From Neodontobutis hainanensis (lineage: Eukaryota; Chordata; Actinopteri; Gobiiformes; Odontobutidae): a stretch of DNA of 64,000 nucleotides. Below, piece by piece: positions 22,235 through 34,395 of the stretch. The notes beneath the pieces are model-generated. The model saw only the letters and a list, made by a program, of their open reading frames with translations. It had not been told where the DNA came from and did not search any database. The DNA is taken from contig JALDNG010000094.1 of assembly GCA_024349245.1 (NCBI GenBank), forward strand, positions 186,001 to 250,000, in the 5' to 3' direction. A program made the position numbers and the translations under genes. Within the stretch, counting starts at the first letter, position 1. Each line of letters opens with the position of its first letter.

Positions 22235-25129
22235 TCCAGACTGGGACTTTAACAATCTTTTTACCCAGATTAAAACTGAAGATCAAAAGAAAGAAAAATG
22301 TTTAGGTAAAGGCAATACAGTGAACGTTATTTTTTGTTATTTACTGTCTCTAGATTTTGTCAATATGCAGTAAGAATTTTAATATTTCATGGATGCAAGC
22401 CAAGACAATCAGTCTCTATAGCCTACATGACAACACAGGTAGGCAGGGAACATTCACCTGTCCCACTAACCCTTCAAAATGAAGTTGAGCAGAGACTAAC
22501 TTTAACTCTTTAAGTAGTTAGTTGTTGAAAACCTATGAGAATAGTGATTGAAAAAAGTTTTAGTTCAAACAGGCTCAGGACAACTCAAGAACAATGATGT
22601 AAAAATTAATCTTAAGCTTAACTTGAATTGAAAAAATTGAAAAAGAAAAAGCGGCAAAAAGGTAGTTTATATATTCTTTACATTTATAAAAAATATTTTC
22701 TTATGGGCTAGATGTGGCCAACAACAACTTTTACACCGGTGTTAGAAAGTTGAATTATTTTAGAACTGAATATTAAAATTGCTCCTTTAAGGATCTCAAC
22801 TCACTTTTATAAAGCAAGTGTATGTTGGCCCAACACCTTTGTTTACACTCCACTGTCAGCTCTAGAGGTTTGACACATTCCTCAATTTCTGTTCCTCGGG
22901 ATAAAAAAACATTTCATTTTGTTCAGTGCTTTCTCTGAAAAGGAGGTTTTGGATAAAAATGAGCAAGAGCTGCACAGTGTCATTCATAATGTCACTAATA
23001 GCTGGCTCTGTTTCCGTGGCGACTGGGGCTTGGCTGCCTTTCAACAACAGCACCATGCCAAGTTCTCATCTTTCTCTAAAATGAAGAGATGCCCTCTTCA
23101 TTTTAGTGCTTTTAATGCTTTCTGGGGCAGCCCTGCTCTGGTGAGACCAAACACATTTTAGCCGAAGATGTATGCAGAAAACAATAAGCTGTGTTTTTTT
23201 GTTTTATTTGTTTTTTTGATTTTTTTTTTTATGAAAAAAGGTAACCGTGACATTAAATATAAAGACCAGAGAGAAGTCAAAGTAATAATAGAAGATGCTT
23301 AAATAATTTGATTTAATTGAAGTCATGATTACCAGTTTTACAGTGTATTGTGAGGAAAGCCACTACTCTCAATCATACCTTTTGTAATTAGATGAGACAA
23401 GACCCAAAAGTCGATATAAAGCATGTCTCTTCAAGCTGCATTACCCAAAAAGCCTTCTGTCACAGTTCTATCTTAACTCTTTACCCCCAAACAATATTAC
23501 AATAATTTCTTCTGATTTAATTTCAATAGCTAAAATAGACATTTTTTCACTATATGGATCTGTTTACCATGGTAATAAAATCTCCCTCTTTGCCGAGCTT
23601 CTCTGATGAGGAGCTCCTTGGTCTAGTAGCAGTGCAGACAAAGAATGGCTGGCCCAGACCCCGTTTGCTCCCCGACAGGGCCCAGTTTGGGAGCAAGCGA
23701 GCGGTGGGCTTTGTCAATTTCTGGTGGAGTTGCAGCAGCTGCTTTCCAAATATCTTATTAAGCAGTTTTAAGAAAAACTCGGTTCAAATCAGGCACAATT
23801 GGAGAAAGAGCAATCCTGAGTTCATATGCTGCAGTGGAAGATGACTGCTCAGCACATTTGTAATACATGGGTTGTGTTAGGACAAACCCTCTGGAGAAGC
23901 AATGCTGCTAGAACCACAAGCAAAGCCATGTGGTTTTATGCTCCCCCTTCTAAACTGTTAAATTAATGACTTTGGTCATTAGTTTAACAGTATAGAACAG
24001 TATAGAACAGTATTTACTTTTAAGTTGACTTTGCAAGTGAAATAACTCTTTCTGTGTTTTTATTTGTGAGTATGATTTTAATTTGTTAAACGCAGCATAT
24101 TTATTTGTCAATACAGTTTTGTTTATGTACATTTGTGGGGTTTTGGCCCTGTTTAAGCTCTATATTTTATGTAATTTAGACATTTTCCACTTAAGGCAAC
24201 CAATTGTACAGAAGTACTCATGCATCCATTTTTTTACATTTTTTTCATTTATATAAAAAAAAAAATAAAAAAAAACATGTATCATTTCTCCTTCCAAGTT
24301 AACCCAGTGATGGAATTAAATGGCAAGAGGCAGAAACTAGATTGCCTTATTATCTAATGTTTCTTTCACACATGCAGTCTTTCCCAGCATTGTTTCTACA
24401 GTTTTATGTTTCTACAGTTTATCTGCACTGGCAAGTTATGGGTCAAGACCTGGTAATATTGCAGGGAATTTACCTGGAAGTCTGTGTTGTGAATCAATGC
24501 AGTAACGTTGCAGGAAAGGGCACATATTTACGTGATTACGACGGATAACGGCAGTGACGTATTAATAATTATCGTTGCCTCAGTCTAGGTAACCTTTCTT
24601 TATCAAAACCTGTTGCAACTTAATTTTAGCTTCGGCTCCAATGTTTTCTTTACATTCTGGTACACTTAAAATATGTTTCCTTTGACATGATTTGGACTGA
24701 TTTTACAATTGATGGTTGAAGATAATAAAAAAAAACTTCCATGTCAGTTTAATGAATGAATTAATGAGTGCCAAAATGTGTGGGTGTTTAAAAATAACTC
24801 CTTTGATGCCATTGTTGTCATTTTTATTGGTTCTGTACATTTCATCCAGCTTTGGTCCATCGTCTTCCTCATGTTTACTTTTGCCTGTATAGATGATTAT
24901 GATTGCATTACTGCCCCCAGAAATGTTTTGGGAAGTCAAATTCTCAATGTTGCTGGGTAAAGTGTGAAAAGAGGTTGTAATGTTCTGGTGACAAGGTGCA
25001 CCAAGGTGACAGGTGTAGAAAACTACTGATGGTGCTGGGAATGTGTTCCAGGTCATTTAGAAAAAAGCACAGTACTATCACCGCTATTATGAAGGTGATA
25101 AATAATATTATTGTGGCACTTGATAAGAA
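22235..25129. other. Mostly unique AT-rich DNA
   Basis: No gene recognised. A GC-richer block at about 23570-23850 without transposon motifs could be conserved non-coding sequence, but nothing in it proves this. Imperfect hairpin near 23955-23990; A/T runs near 23220 and 24250. Confidence 0.4.
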
Positions 25130-25500
25130 ATAGTTCTGTTCTTCACTTTTTTTTAGATTTGTCAAAAGCTTTTGACACTGTCGACCATGCTGTTTTAAAG
25201 AACAGATTGATTTGCTCAGGATTGTCAGAGCAGGCAGATTTGGCTCAAAAAGTTTTTGATGCAAATATGCATTTTTATGCTGATGATACAATCATTTACT
25301 GCTATGGATCATCCCTTGCTCAGGCCATTGAAACCCTTCAGAAAGCTTTTGTTGCTGTCCAGCATTCACTTCTTCAGTTAAAACTTATTTATTGGCTGTA
25401 TGCCGTGTTAGTCCCTGCAAATACTGGTTTGTTCCTTCATCTGGAAATCAAACTCAAACCGAGAATGACTACTGTAGAGAAATTCTTTGCGTAGAATAGA
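25130..25500 (+). pseudogene. LINE reverse transcriptase fragment
   Basis: Reads FFLDLSKAFDTVDHAVLKNR, the first catalytic aspartate region of LINE RT. After a deletion joining SEQA to DLAQK it continues FYADDTIIYCYGSSLAQAI with the intact YADD metal site. The long middle part normally between these motifs is missing, so this is a relic. Confidence 0.8.
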
Positions 25501-25694
25501 AAAACACTTAGGATGGCTGGCCAGGCTAGCCCAGGTTGTCATATAAGAGTGATCTCAATTTGTGATAAAAATATTTAGAAACTGTTTTATAAAAAGGAAA
25601 AAATAAAGGTTCTGTACAACCAAAAGTAATTTGCAAATAAAAAAGTTTAAGTAGCAGCAAGTAACCTTTAGCCCAAAAATACATATGCTCAAAA

Positions 25695-25740
25695 TTATTT
25701 TAATGGTTCTTAAACTCATGTCTAAGAACCATTAAAATAA
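25695..25740. repeat. Perfect 18-bp hairpin
   Basis: TTATTTTAATGGTTCTTA at 25695-25712 is followed after 10 bases by its exact reverse complement at 25723-25740. It may be a miniature-transposon relic or a local inversion product. Confidence 0.7.
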
Positions 25741-26390
25741 GTAGATCAGTAGAATCATGTCCTGTCCCGGGACGAGGACTTATCTCCAGAGATTAGTGAT
25801 TGACACGTTTTACCACACTACGCAATAAGAAAAATAGGCCAACAACTTGGACCCTTGCAAGGTCCTATTTGAACTAAACACACTAAAATGGACATTTCAG
25901 AGACATTTTTTTTTCCAAACTTGTTAGCATTGATTGTCTCAGTTGCACAAAGACGGATCTGCGCCTTCTGCAAGCTAAAAGTTACGGCGGACACTTTAAA
26001 ATATAAAGTGGAAAATTCAAGCAATGGTTCTTAAAACAACAATATGGTTCTGATAATTCAAACATATATTATAAATTTCAATGTCTGCATTGCTTCAAAC
26101 CTTAGTGCATGCATTGTTATCTGCTGATTTTGTGTTATCTAATAACAGTTTTGCTCGACTCATTTTCAGTGATGATTTTTTTGCCTTCACATTTGATCTC
26201 ATCTCATTATCCAATCTGAAACCAGTCGACTGTGTTTTATCCTTATGCAAAGACCAACCCTGCTCCCACTTCCCAGTCGCTGCAGCAGTGAGTGTGGGAA
26301 AGGGGGGGTTGGAAGGATACCCGCTGGATCGAGGGAATAGACAGAGGAGAGGAGCGAATGGGAGGAGAGGGAAGGGGAGGTAGGGACAGA

Positions 26391-26520
26391 CTAAATACAG
26401 GCAGGAGGCGGCAGCAGCGCTTCATTCACTTTACATCCACACAGCGGCGGATGGAGAGACCCAGCTGGCATATGTGAGGACAACCGTGCCATATATTAGA
26501 CTCTGCTGCATCTTTACCAG
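26391..26520 (+). promoter_or_regulatory. Candidate promoter and non-coding first exon of the cadherin gene
   Basis: After a purine-rich block (26290-26390) there is a TATA-like CTAAATACAG at 26391-26400. About 30 bases on is a GGCAGCAGCGCTTCATTCAC segment that could hold the start site. A strong 5' splice site, CCAG/GTAATG, falls at 26520/26521. The stretch stands out from the AT-rich, repeat-laden surroundings. The only gene on this strand that needs an upstream exon is the cadherin at 62.7 kb, so I infer a 36.2 kb first intron. It could instead belong to an unrelated non-coding transcript. Confidence 0.3.
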
Positions 26521-28665
26521 GTAATGTGCCCTTTCTAATTATTTAGTCATGCTTTTGTGATCATGTGAGGCTCGGGGGAAACCCATTCATTCTCCAACTG
26601 ACTCGGAAAGTCTCATTGGCATTGGGACCAGTGAGAGCAGAAGGCACGAGTGAGGCTTTTGTACAGTATTCTGAGCATAGAAGATTGTAGAAGACTGAGC
26701 AATAACCAAGATGCATGCATAATAATGTTCTCTGATAATTCATGTAAAATCTCTCTATATACATTATAAACATATGGTCTTTGCATGGCTTAAAGAGATT
26801 ACTTGCACTCTATATGCTCATGAATTTTCTGCAGACTCTTATTTCTAGTTGCTATGCATGCAGATTAAGTAAAAGAGAACTATGTCTGTGAGTCCCATTG
26901 ACATAACTTTCTCATTGTTCTAAATCCCTGTTTATGTCTGATGTGTGTGTGTAAACTCAAAGCAGCTAAAGCAGCTAAGTTTTTAAATATAATGCTTGAA
27001 TTAGACTAGTTTGGAGAAGCCCATAGATTGATTGGGTTTGCAGTTTTTCTGTAGGTGGCACTAGACGCTTGCTGGTGTAAACAAAAGCTGCACTGTGCCA
27101 CTTCGATTGGAACACGCCAGGCATTTAGAAGCCAAACCAAGGTAACAGTGTAATCTAATGTTTAATTTATACACTGAGGTGCAGTAATTTAGTTCAAAGA
27201 TTTTGGGATGTTTGGGTCTAGAAATGCTGTTGTCAGTGTCTCAAGCTTAGAGCTGTAGTCAATACCACACTCAGCCAGACTTCAGAGACTGAGACAGTGT
27301 CAAGAGTAAGACAAGATCCATGGGAAGAGGTATTAGCCAAACAGACTCTGTATTTCAGATCAATTGCAACTTATGAGCAAGTGCATGGTGTATGACAGCT
27401 AGGGGTTAGCAGGGATTAAAAAAATATTTATCTGGTTGTATTTCAACATAGATGTTTTCATCCAGTCACAATATTATATGGAGAAATAAAATTTGTGATA
27501 GTCCAGTATCTATTAAAAGGGGCTTTCTGTTACTCAATTGTAAAACCCCAGAATGTTTCTCTGCAACATATATTTTGAATGGATTATATATTTAAATAGA
27601 CAATAAAAGAGTAGGGTTTTAAAAGTGAAGTGTGAGAAATAAGATACACATTAATGCCTTTTCACCCGTCTCAGGGTCAGGGCTAAATATTAGTGACAAC
27701 ACTACCAGTGTCAGAAATGTCACTTTCCTTTTTGTAGCAATAAAGTCATGGCTACCTTTGATTTACAGTGGAAGAAAATCATTGTTTTTTTTGGTTTCAG
27801 GCTTTATGGCTCTTGCACATGTGGGCTTTACCTGCTGCAGAAAAAAATGCAGATTTTGTTCATAGTTATATTTTGTGCAAAAGTATTTTTTTTCTTTTAC
27901 AGAGGTCCATTACATACATATCGGCAGTTGTCTTGTCCTGCAATAATGCTAGAGTCTACTGGGGGGAGTCGGGGGAAAATGGTGTTGCCCTATTTAGATG
28001 CGATTATATGGGCTTCTCCTGTGTCACCGGGGTTTTCACTGAGACTAAATGAATGTGAGAGTGATTAGTTGCCTTGACATGTGATCATTCAGGGTGTATC
28101 CTGCCTCAGGCCTGAAGCAAAGGCCCCAGACTCAAGCCTGGAAAAGTAAAGCGACAAAGTTTTGTAAGTGGTTTTCACTTCTAATAGCCTGGCAGCCTTG
28201 GTTTAATTAGTGTCTAAGGTTTTACCATTGTTGCAGTATTTACTGGTTTAGTTTAGTTTGACACCTTGTCAAACAAAGACACTGGTCACCTGTAGGGGAG
28301 CTCTAGCAATAATTACTATCCTCAACTGGTCTAAAGTTCAGTCCAGCTGTATGTACCTTCCTGTTTTATCATACCATAGTATTACATTTAGAATAACAAT
28401 AAAAAACAAAATTTGCAAGATTTTTTTGCAATGTTTATAGTTTTTGGAAGTGTCACACAACTGTTACATACACACAACATGTTTTCGTTGTGTGTTTATA
28501 AACATTACCCTTTACCCTTTACAACATTTTCATAATAGATGCACATTCATTTTTGTGTTTTTGCCATCAGTGAACCTGTATTTGGTTCATTGTTTGGTCC
28601 ACCAAAACACACTAGGGTTTGGAAATGGACCAAAACCTATATTTTCAGGCAGAACCAGTTTTTGA
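26521..28665. other. Putative cadherin intron 1, no feature recognised
   Basis: AT-rich sequence without long frames or familiar repeats. Short frames at 27632-28068 have no recognisable domain. Confidence 0.4.
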
Positions 28666-29180
28666 TTAGCACTGGAGCCCTGTTCTACAGAGCTAGTTGA
28701 ACCTACCCCAGATATGTCTATCCGTCCTGGTTAGACAGAACCTGGACAATCCAAGTGTGGATAGGTTGTATCTCAAAGTGGGTTAACTGCTTGGTGAACT
28801 AACCCACTTTGAGATTTTGAGCACATTGTTATTCACGCGTTTAAACCTCTGTGTCATAATTTAATATATCACTTTACAGAGTCACTAGTTCACTGTACAT
28901 TTGTGCCACAGTCAGCTGCTGCTGCTGCAGACACTACTCATTTTTTATCTCTCTGCGGAGCGTCTTTCCTCCTCGTCGACACTGGCAGCTCATTTCTTTT
29001 TGCTGGTTGGTCAGTTGGCTTTGTTTCTGTCTTCTACCTGGAACTGCACCTGTGTCAGACCAGGTTAGTTGTTCAGCGTTTCCACAAAGACCTATCTCAA
29101 TAGAGAGTGAAGCAGCTTTGATTGTGAAAGCCTAGGGTCAAACCTAACCTCGCTAACCTCCTAATCCAGCTTCCAATTTC
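28666..29180. repeat. Possible miniature transposon with hairpin
   Basis: A perfect 16-bp hairpin (28770-28785 with 28800-28815, ATCTCAAAGTGGGTTA and complement) sits in a block with CTGGTTAGACAGAACCTGGA, which looks like a dispersed fish repeat. I could not define ends or target duplication. Confidence 0.35.
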
Positions 29181-30599
29181 ACATTTACACCACAAACATT
29201 TTTTTAAGCAAAATAAACAGTGCTATTGTGCATGCATCCTTCAATATATTTTCAGGCTTTTGTGTGTAGTGGGTGTGGTTAACTACAGATAAAGCTGGAA
29301 CGATTAAACTGTACTCTACAGACAACCCTTCAGAAAAGAAGAGTATTTCTACAGAAAGAGAAGTTTTTTTTTTTTTTACCATAGTGATATTTTAAAACTG
29401 AGCGTTGAACAGCTTTGATTGAAGAAATCTAGCTTAGTTCAATTTGTGTCAGACACCAGAACATAAAGGCAAAACTGCTACTTACCTGCTCAATAAAACA
29501 AAGTTACAGCCCAGTCACATTTCCACAGAAATAATGACTAAGTTTAAGTGTAATTACCCACAGGTCCCTGAAGTCCTTCTGTGAGGACTACCTCTCTCTC
29601 ATTGACTTTGTCTTGCAGCGTGAGCGCTGATTTTCTATAACTGAACATTTTAAAGCCAATATGAATTAACATAATGATCAGACTCTTACAGAGGGAAGTT
29701 ACTTTTTTAATTACTGCAATTATTATAATTCTTTAAATTAACAGAATTTTCTCCTTATGGTATATGAGTTAGTTTTTTTTTTCTGAATTATATATTTGTA
29801 ACAAATGTAAAACACACTCGATTTAGCACTTCTATCTACATATATTTTATAATTATAAAAAAATAATAATAAAATACGTATCTAAAACAACCTTGTGTCT
29901 ATAAATGTCCAGGATAAATTCTTAGAACTTTGATAACTATGTTGACACATGAGATCCACAAGAACCACACTTTTTATTAGATAACATTGTCGTTTTGGTG
30001 GCTATACATTGTAATTTCTCGTTCCTCCTTTCCACTTCCTGTGAGCACCTACAATGGCCCTGCAGGGGTAGGCTGCCATCTAAGAACCAATCTTGTGGAA
30101 ACAGGTCTGAAAAAAAGTTTACTTTATATAAAAATAATTACTTTGTACAAGATTTTGTGTTTAAAAAAAGAAAGATAAACATGCACCTAGTCCAGCATTG
30201 CAAGTCTGTCCTCTAGACAGCTGTATGAACAGGAATTATTAACAGGAAATCATAATAATGTATAACTCCAAAATAGTCATGTTTGATTGTTTTGATTGTT
30301 TTGAGGGCAATGTCTGCAGTGGCAGACATTGCCCTCATGTTAACATGGCACCTAAAGGAATAAGTGATAGAAAGAAAGTGAATTCATTTTGACGTGTACA
30401 ATATTGAAATCATTGTTGTGGGGTGCGTTGGTGGCTCACAGGTTGAGCGCATACCACAAAACATACACCCTCCTTAAGCTTCACTTTAATGATTGTGAGA
30501 AAGAAACAAAGTATGTCAGTATGAGTCAGAGTGTGAAGCGGGAAAAAGGAAGACGGGATATGCCTGTCCTCATGGAAGCTTGTTAATATCTCGCTAAAG
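29181..30599. other. AT-rich DNA with one perfect short hairpin
   Basis: A 16-bp stem with a 4-base loop at 30302-30337 (GAGGGCAATGTCTGC and complement). Around 30425 GGTGGCTCACAGGTTGAGCG looks like a worn tRNA-type SINE head. Nothing else recognised. Confidence 0.45.
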
Positions 30600-31040
30600 T
30601 CAAGAACCTGTGTCCCCTTTATTCATCCACCAACATGACACATTGTTGTGACTGTCCAGACCATAAAGTGGAGACCAAGAGGAGCTCCACTGCTGCAAAG
30701 ACAGTTTACTTTTTTCAGTTACAAAAACATTGGTGAATGCCAAAAATCCCCCTAAGAAACTCTTAAGTACAAATTTTTGCACAAGAAGGTCATATAACCA
30801 CTTACGACAATTAGCATAACTTCTCCCTTCAGGTGTTAATGCCATTTTAGAGTGAACGTGTTTTGGTTTCATACACTGTCGTAAATTGAAGAAAGACTGT
30901 GTCCCAGTCAACCTCCCCCTCTCGAAGAAGGTTTGTTCACAAAGATGGCTTTCCTTACTCCTCATTCTGCTGGTTTTGTACTCTTGGATGAGGGACGAAG
31001 CCTTTAAACCTACATCCAGATGCCTTCTTTGAAACATATG
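30600..31040. repeat. Unclassified dispersed repeat (shares a block with 32240)
   Basis: Bases about 30712-30795 and 32240-32325 are similar in direct orientation (both contain CATTGGTGAATGCCAAAAAT and then AAGTAC...TGCA.AAGAAG). The 145-residue minus-strand frame here has no recognisable domain, so I treat it as chance coding in a repeat. Confidence 0.4.
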
Positions 31041-32659
31041 GACTATAAAGTTATGTTTCTAAGCTTTAAGGTTATAAGTTGACCTTATTTCTGGTACACT
31101 TGCTAGATCACTACACAAAACAACAATTGGTATGCAGCTAAATTGCTGTTGTGTTTTGAAAATGTTTTACAACTTTGCATATACACCGTTTGTTAAACCT
31201 AAAAAAAACAGATATATTATGTGAAACTTTTTTATATACTCACAACACCATTTTTGAATACGTGATCATTTTGGGAGCAAATACTTATTACTAACAAGTT
31301 GAAGATCCTTTGTGGAGAAGAGGTTAGTGAACCTCACTTGGGTGTGGGAGACTGAGGGTTCAAATTTCTTGGGAAACAACTACAGCCCCAGTCTGGGCTG
31401 GTCCTAAGCCTGGGAAAAATAGAGAGGTTTGGGTCAGGGAGTTTTCTGAGCGTTCAGAAAATAAATTAAAAATAAATTGCCAAAATCAATATTAGCTGAA
31501 GTAGAGACAGGTGGGAGAAAACAGATGTACATTTAGTTGTCAATAAACAAGCATATGCACAGTAACAGACAATGGCTTTTTTCTTACCATTTTTATTGTA
31601 AACTCATGGGGGTCTGTAAAATGCATGGCCTAGCCTCTCTATACCACACTGCACTTCACTAATGTTTAACACATCTTGATATCAATTATGAGGAGAGCTC
31701 CTATGGAGGCCCCTGTCTGTTTCTGTCAGATGTCTCAATGTTTTCCTGTGAGCTCTACGCCCCACAGCACTTACCCCTCGGTGCTGACACATAACATCAC
31801 AGTCAGCCAGGTTTCTAATGGTGTGTGCTCTCATCAGCTCCTTCAATTTGAGAGCTCCATTAGAAAGTGTGTCATTTGACTTGTGGTTATTTAAAAAGGT
31901 ACAACTTACTGTATTAAAGAAAATGCAGAAACTCCCTCAAGATCAACATTAAGTTTTTTTTAAATGCTACATCATAAAGAATGCAATTTTGGGCAAACCA
32001 CACTAAGGATATTTTAACACCTGAAATCTGAACCAGTGTCTTGAAGTTGATAATTGTATTGCATTAATTGCATTTGTTGGGGTCAGTTCAAGTTAGATTT
32101 ATTTTTATTAGGATTTTTTGGGGCCTTTTTGTTTTTATTGATTGTAGACATGAATCAGGGTGAGAGAGAGGGGTGTATCACAGGGAAGTGAAAACCCAGT
32201 GGCTTCCTGTCCTGGAGGATTAGCTGAGCAGAATGTTTTTTTTTTCAGTTAAGAAATCATTGGTGAATGCCAAAAATCGCTCTAATAAGTACTTAAGTAG
32301 GACTTTCTGCATAAGAAGCTTTATGAAGCTTTATGAGACCCAATTTGCTTTGTTTTTGTTTGTCTGTTTAAAAAAAAGACAGGCAAAAATAGCTAATAGT
32401 GGGAGACTTTTCAACAAAGAGAACTTGTGGAAAAAGGTTTAATGCTTTTGTACTGTTATTAATACAGACTCATGTACAGATTTGGCACTTTTCTGCATAT
32501 ATATTAGAAACAATAAAATTCAGAGTTATGCCTGGTGTCATATCCCTAAGCTCTATAAAATACCTAGACTATCAGTGAATTACTATTATGGATTATCAGT
32601 GGAGCACTGGGGACTCTATAGCTTGGTTTTCCCCAGTGCATGTAAACTCTTGACCTTGC
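31041..32659. other. AT-rich DNA; second copy of the 30.7 kb repeat at 32240-32325
   Basis: Near 31310-31440 a GTTAGTGAACCTCACTTGGG head and GAGGGTTCAAAT resemble a decayed tRNA-like SINE. The rest is not recognised. Confidence 0.35.
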
Positions 32660-32872
32660 GCAACAGCTGGATACTCAAGAGATGGGGACTCATCTTAGCG
32701 ACTCATACTCGAGTTGCACTTAAGTCGCTACAGACGACTCGGGACTTGACTTGGACTTGCAGATTGAAACTCATGGACAATAAACTTTTTCCCACTCGCT
32801 GTTCATTCCCTATCCCTTCTCTGAGCCAGGAGTGCATCAACAGTGATGAGTTTTCTATCAAAAGCTACACTC
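32660..32872. repeat. ACTTG-rich repeat block, possible hAT end region
   Basis: GACTCGGGACTTGACTTGGA and neighbours (32690-32762) are a short-unit repeat also present at 35668-35740. Such repeats lie near the ends of fish hAT elements, and a hAT BED-finger exon lies between the two blocks. Confidence 0.35.
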
Positions 32873-33512
32873 GATGCATTACGCTATGGAGAACATTCTT
32901 TGTGTGACCGGTTGTAAAGAAAGTATGTCAAACACTCCAAGAATTGGCTTATATAACCTCTGTTGGTGACGCAGCTCATCAGCGGCAGCTGTCTGATTCA
33001 GCGCACCTGAACAGAGGGTATAAGAACACATGACACTGAAGCGTCTTCAGGTTTCTTTGTCTTCAGATCGCATTGTGTGAAGTGTGAGCAAACCTACTCT
33101 TTACAATAAACATAAGCAGTTCTCATATATATATATATATATAAATAAAAGAGCATAGAGGAAAAATCCATGGCTGAGCTTAGGAGGAAATGTGTTCATC
33201 CGTGCCAGAGGCACATTTCTGATGATGATTACCATGAGTTGTTTTGTGTGCATAGGGGTTCCGCATGTCGATCTGGTTGAGGCGCAGGGATCCAGAGAGT
33301 CCAATGTCCCTCACGCTCTCGGGCACGCTCCAGCGCTTCCCGCGATCATGTCGATAACGCCTCATTCCTGGCTTTTGCGTACAAGCACTGGCTGAATATT
33401 GAGTGGCCGCAGAAGCAGGTCCTCCCTAAATACTCAAGACTGGATGAAAAAAAAATACAAAAATAATTAAATAAATAAAAACAGGTTCTGTCAGGTGGCC
33501 CAGTAGGACAAT

Positions 33513-34149
33513 GTGGCAGTTTTTCCTCTTCCCTTTCCATATACAAAATGCATTGATGCAGCCTTGGCTCCTTTGCGACTCCAGGGCATCTGCATTCTGA
33601 ATTACATAGACTGGCTTATATTAGCTCAGTCTCAGGAGCTACTGCTTCGCCACAGGGATGTCGTCCTAGCTCATTTCGAATCTCTAGGGTTGAGACTCAA
33701 CGCCAAGAAGAGTGTTCTCTCAGCCGCCCAGAGGACAACATATCTAGGGGTTGTTTGCAGGAGGCACATTTGTCTCCTGCATGTGTCGAGTCCATTCTAA
33801 GGCTATCAGGCTAGGCCAGGAAGTGACTGTGCACTTTTTTCAAAGAATATTGAGTGTCATGTCATCTGCATCCACGGTAATACCTTTGGGCCTTCTGCAC
33901 ATGAGACCGTCTCAGATGTGGCTCAGAGGCAGGGCGTTTCATCCAAGGGCCAACTTCCTGAAGCAAACAAGGGTTACACACCGAGGGCTTCTTACCCTAT
34001 ATATGTGGTTCAGACCCCAGTTTCTCACTTTTGGTCCCACTTTAGGTCCATGTTGTCGTCACATAATGCTAACGACAGATGCATCCCTCACGGGCTGGGG
34101 CGCAGTCTTAGCTCTGCAGCCACCAGGCAAACTATATCACGTTGGGTGA
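33513..34149 (+). pseudogene. DIRS reverse transcriptase and RNase H start, broken
   Basis: The frame 33513-33800 reads ALAPLRLQGICILNYIDWLI and LGLRLNAKKSVLSAAQRTTYLGVVC, the DIRS-type RT core. The catalytic YIDD has lost one aspartate (NYIDWLIL at 33600-33623), apparently a one-codon deletion. After a frameshift the 33751 frame carries SVMSSASTVIPLGLLHMRPS and then LTTDASLTGWGAV near 34072, the first RNase H motif, where the deletion begins. Confidence 0.75.
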
Positions 34150-34395
34150 GGGATGCCATTGCCCTGGCCTATGAGGCGCGCGTTCAAAATTCACCCATAC
34201 GTGTGAGGGCTCATTCTACTAGGGGGGTTGCAGCTTCAACAGCTCTAGCAAAAGGTTCCCCTCTGCAGTGACTTTTTGATGTGGCAGGCTGTTCCTTCCC
34301 ACACACATTCAACAGTTTCTATAGTTTGAATGTTTATGCTACTCCGGGCTCGCATGTCCTTGAGTCATCATCTCCCCATCAAGGGAAGGGGGTCC
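34140..34395 (+). pseudogene. DIRS tyrosine recombinase, C-terminal remnant
   Basis: Reads WVRDAIALAYEA, then RVRAHSTRGVAASTALAKGS with the HxxR catalytic signature of tyrosine recombinases, then a stop at 34269, and PHTFNSFYSLNVYATPGSHVL with the likely tyrosine nucleophile in FYSL. This enzyme would integrate circular DIRS DNA. The N-terminal half is absent. Confidence 0.75.

Noticed and set aside
24703..25291. Two minus-strand frames of 115-117 residues
   Set aside because: No domains; the second overlaps the plus-strand LINE RT fragment.
27632..28068. Three overlapping plus-strand frames of 77-106 residues
   Set aside because: Frames overlap one another with biased hydrophobic content and no recognisable motif or splice structure.
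30600..31037. 145-residue minus-strand frame as a gene
   Set aside because: No recognisable domain, no splice or promoter context, and part of it is a repeat shared with 32240-32325.
32482..32907. 141-residue plus-strand frame
   Set aside because: It runs through ACTTG repeats and into the DIRS terminus; composition is that of repeats.
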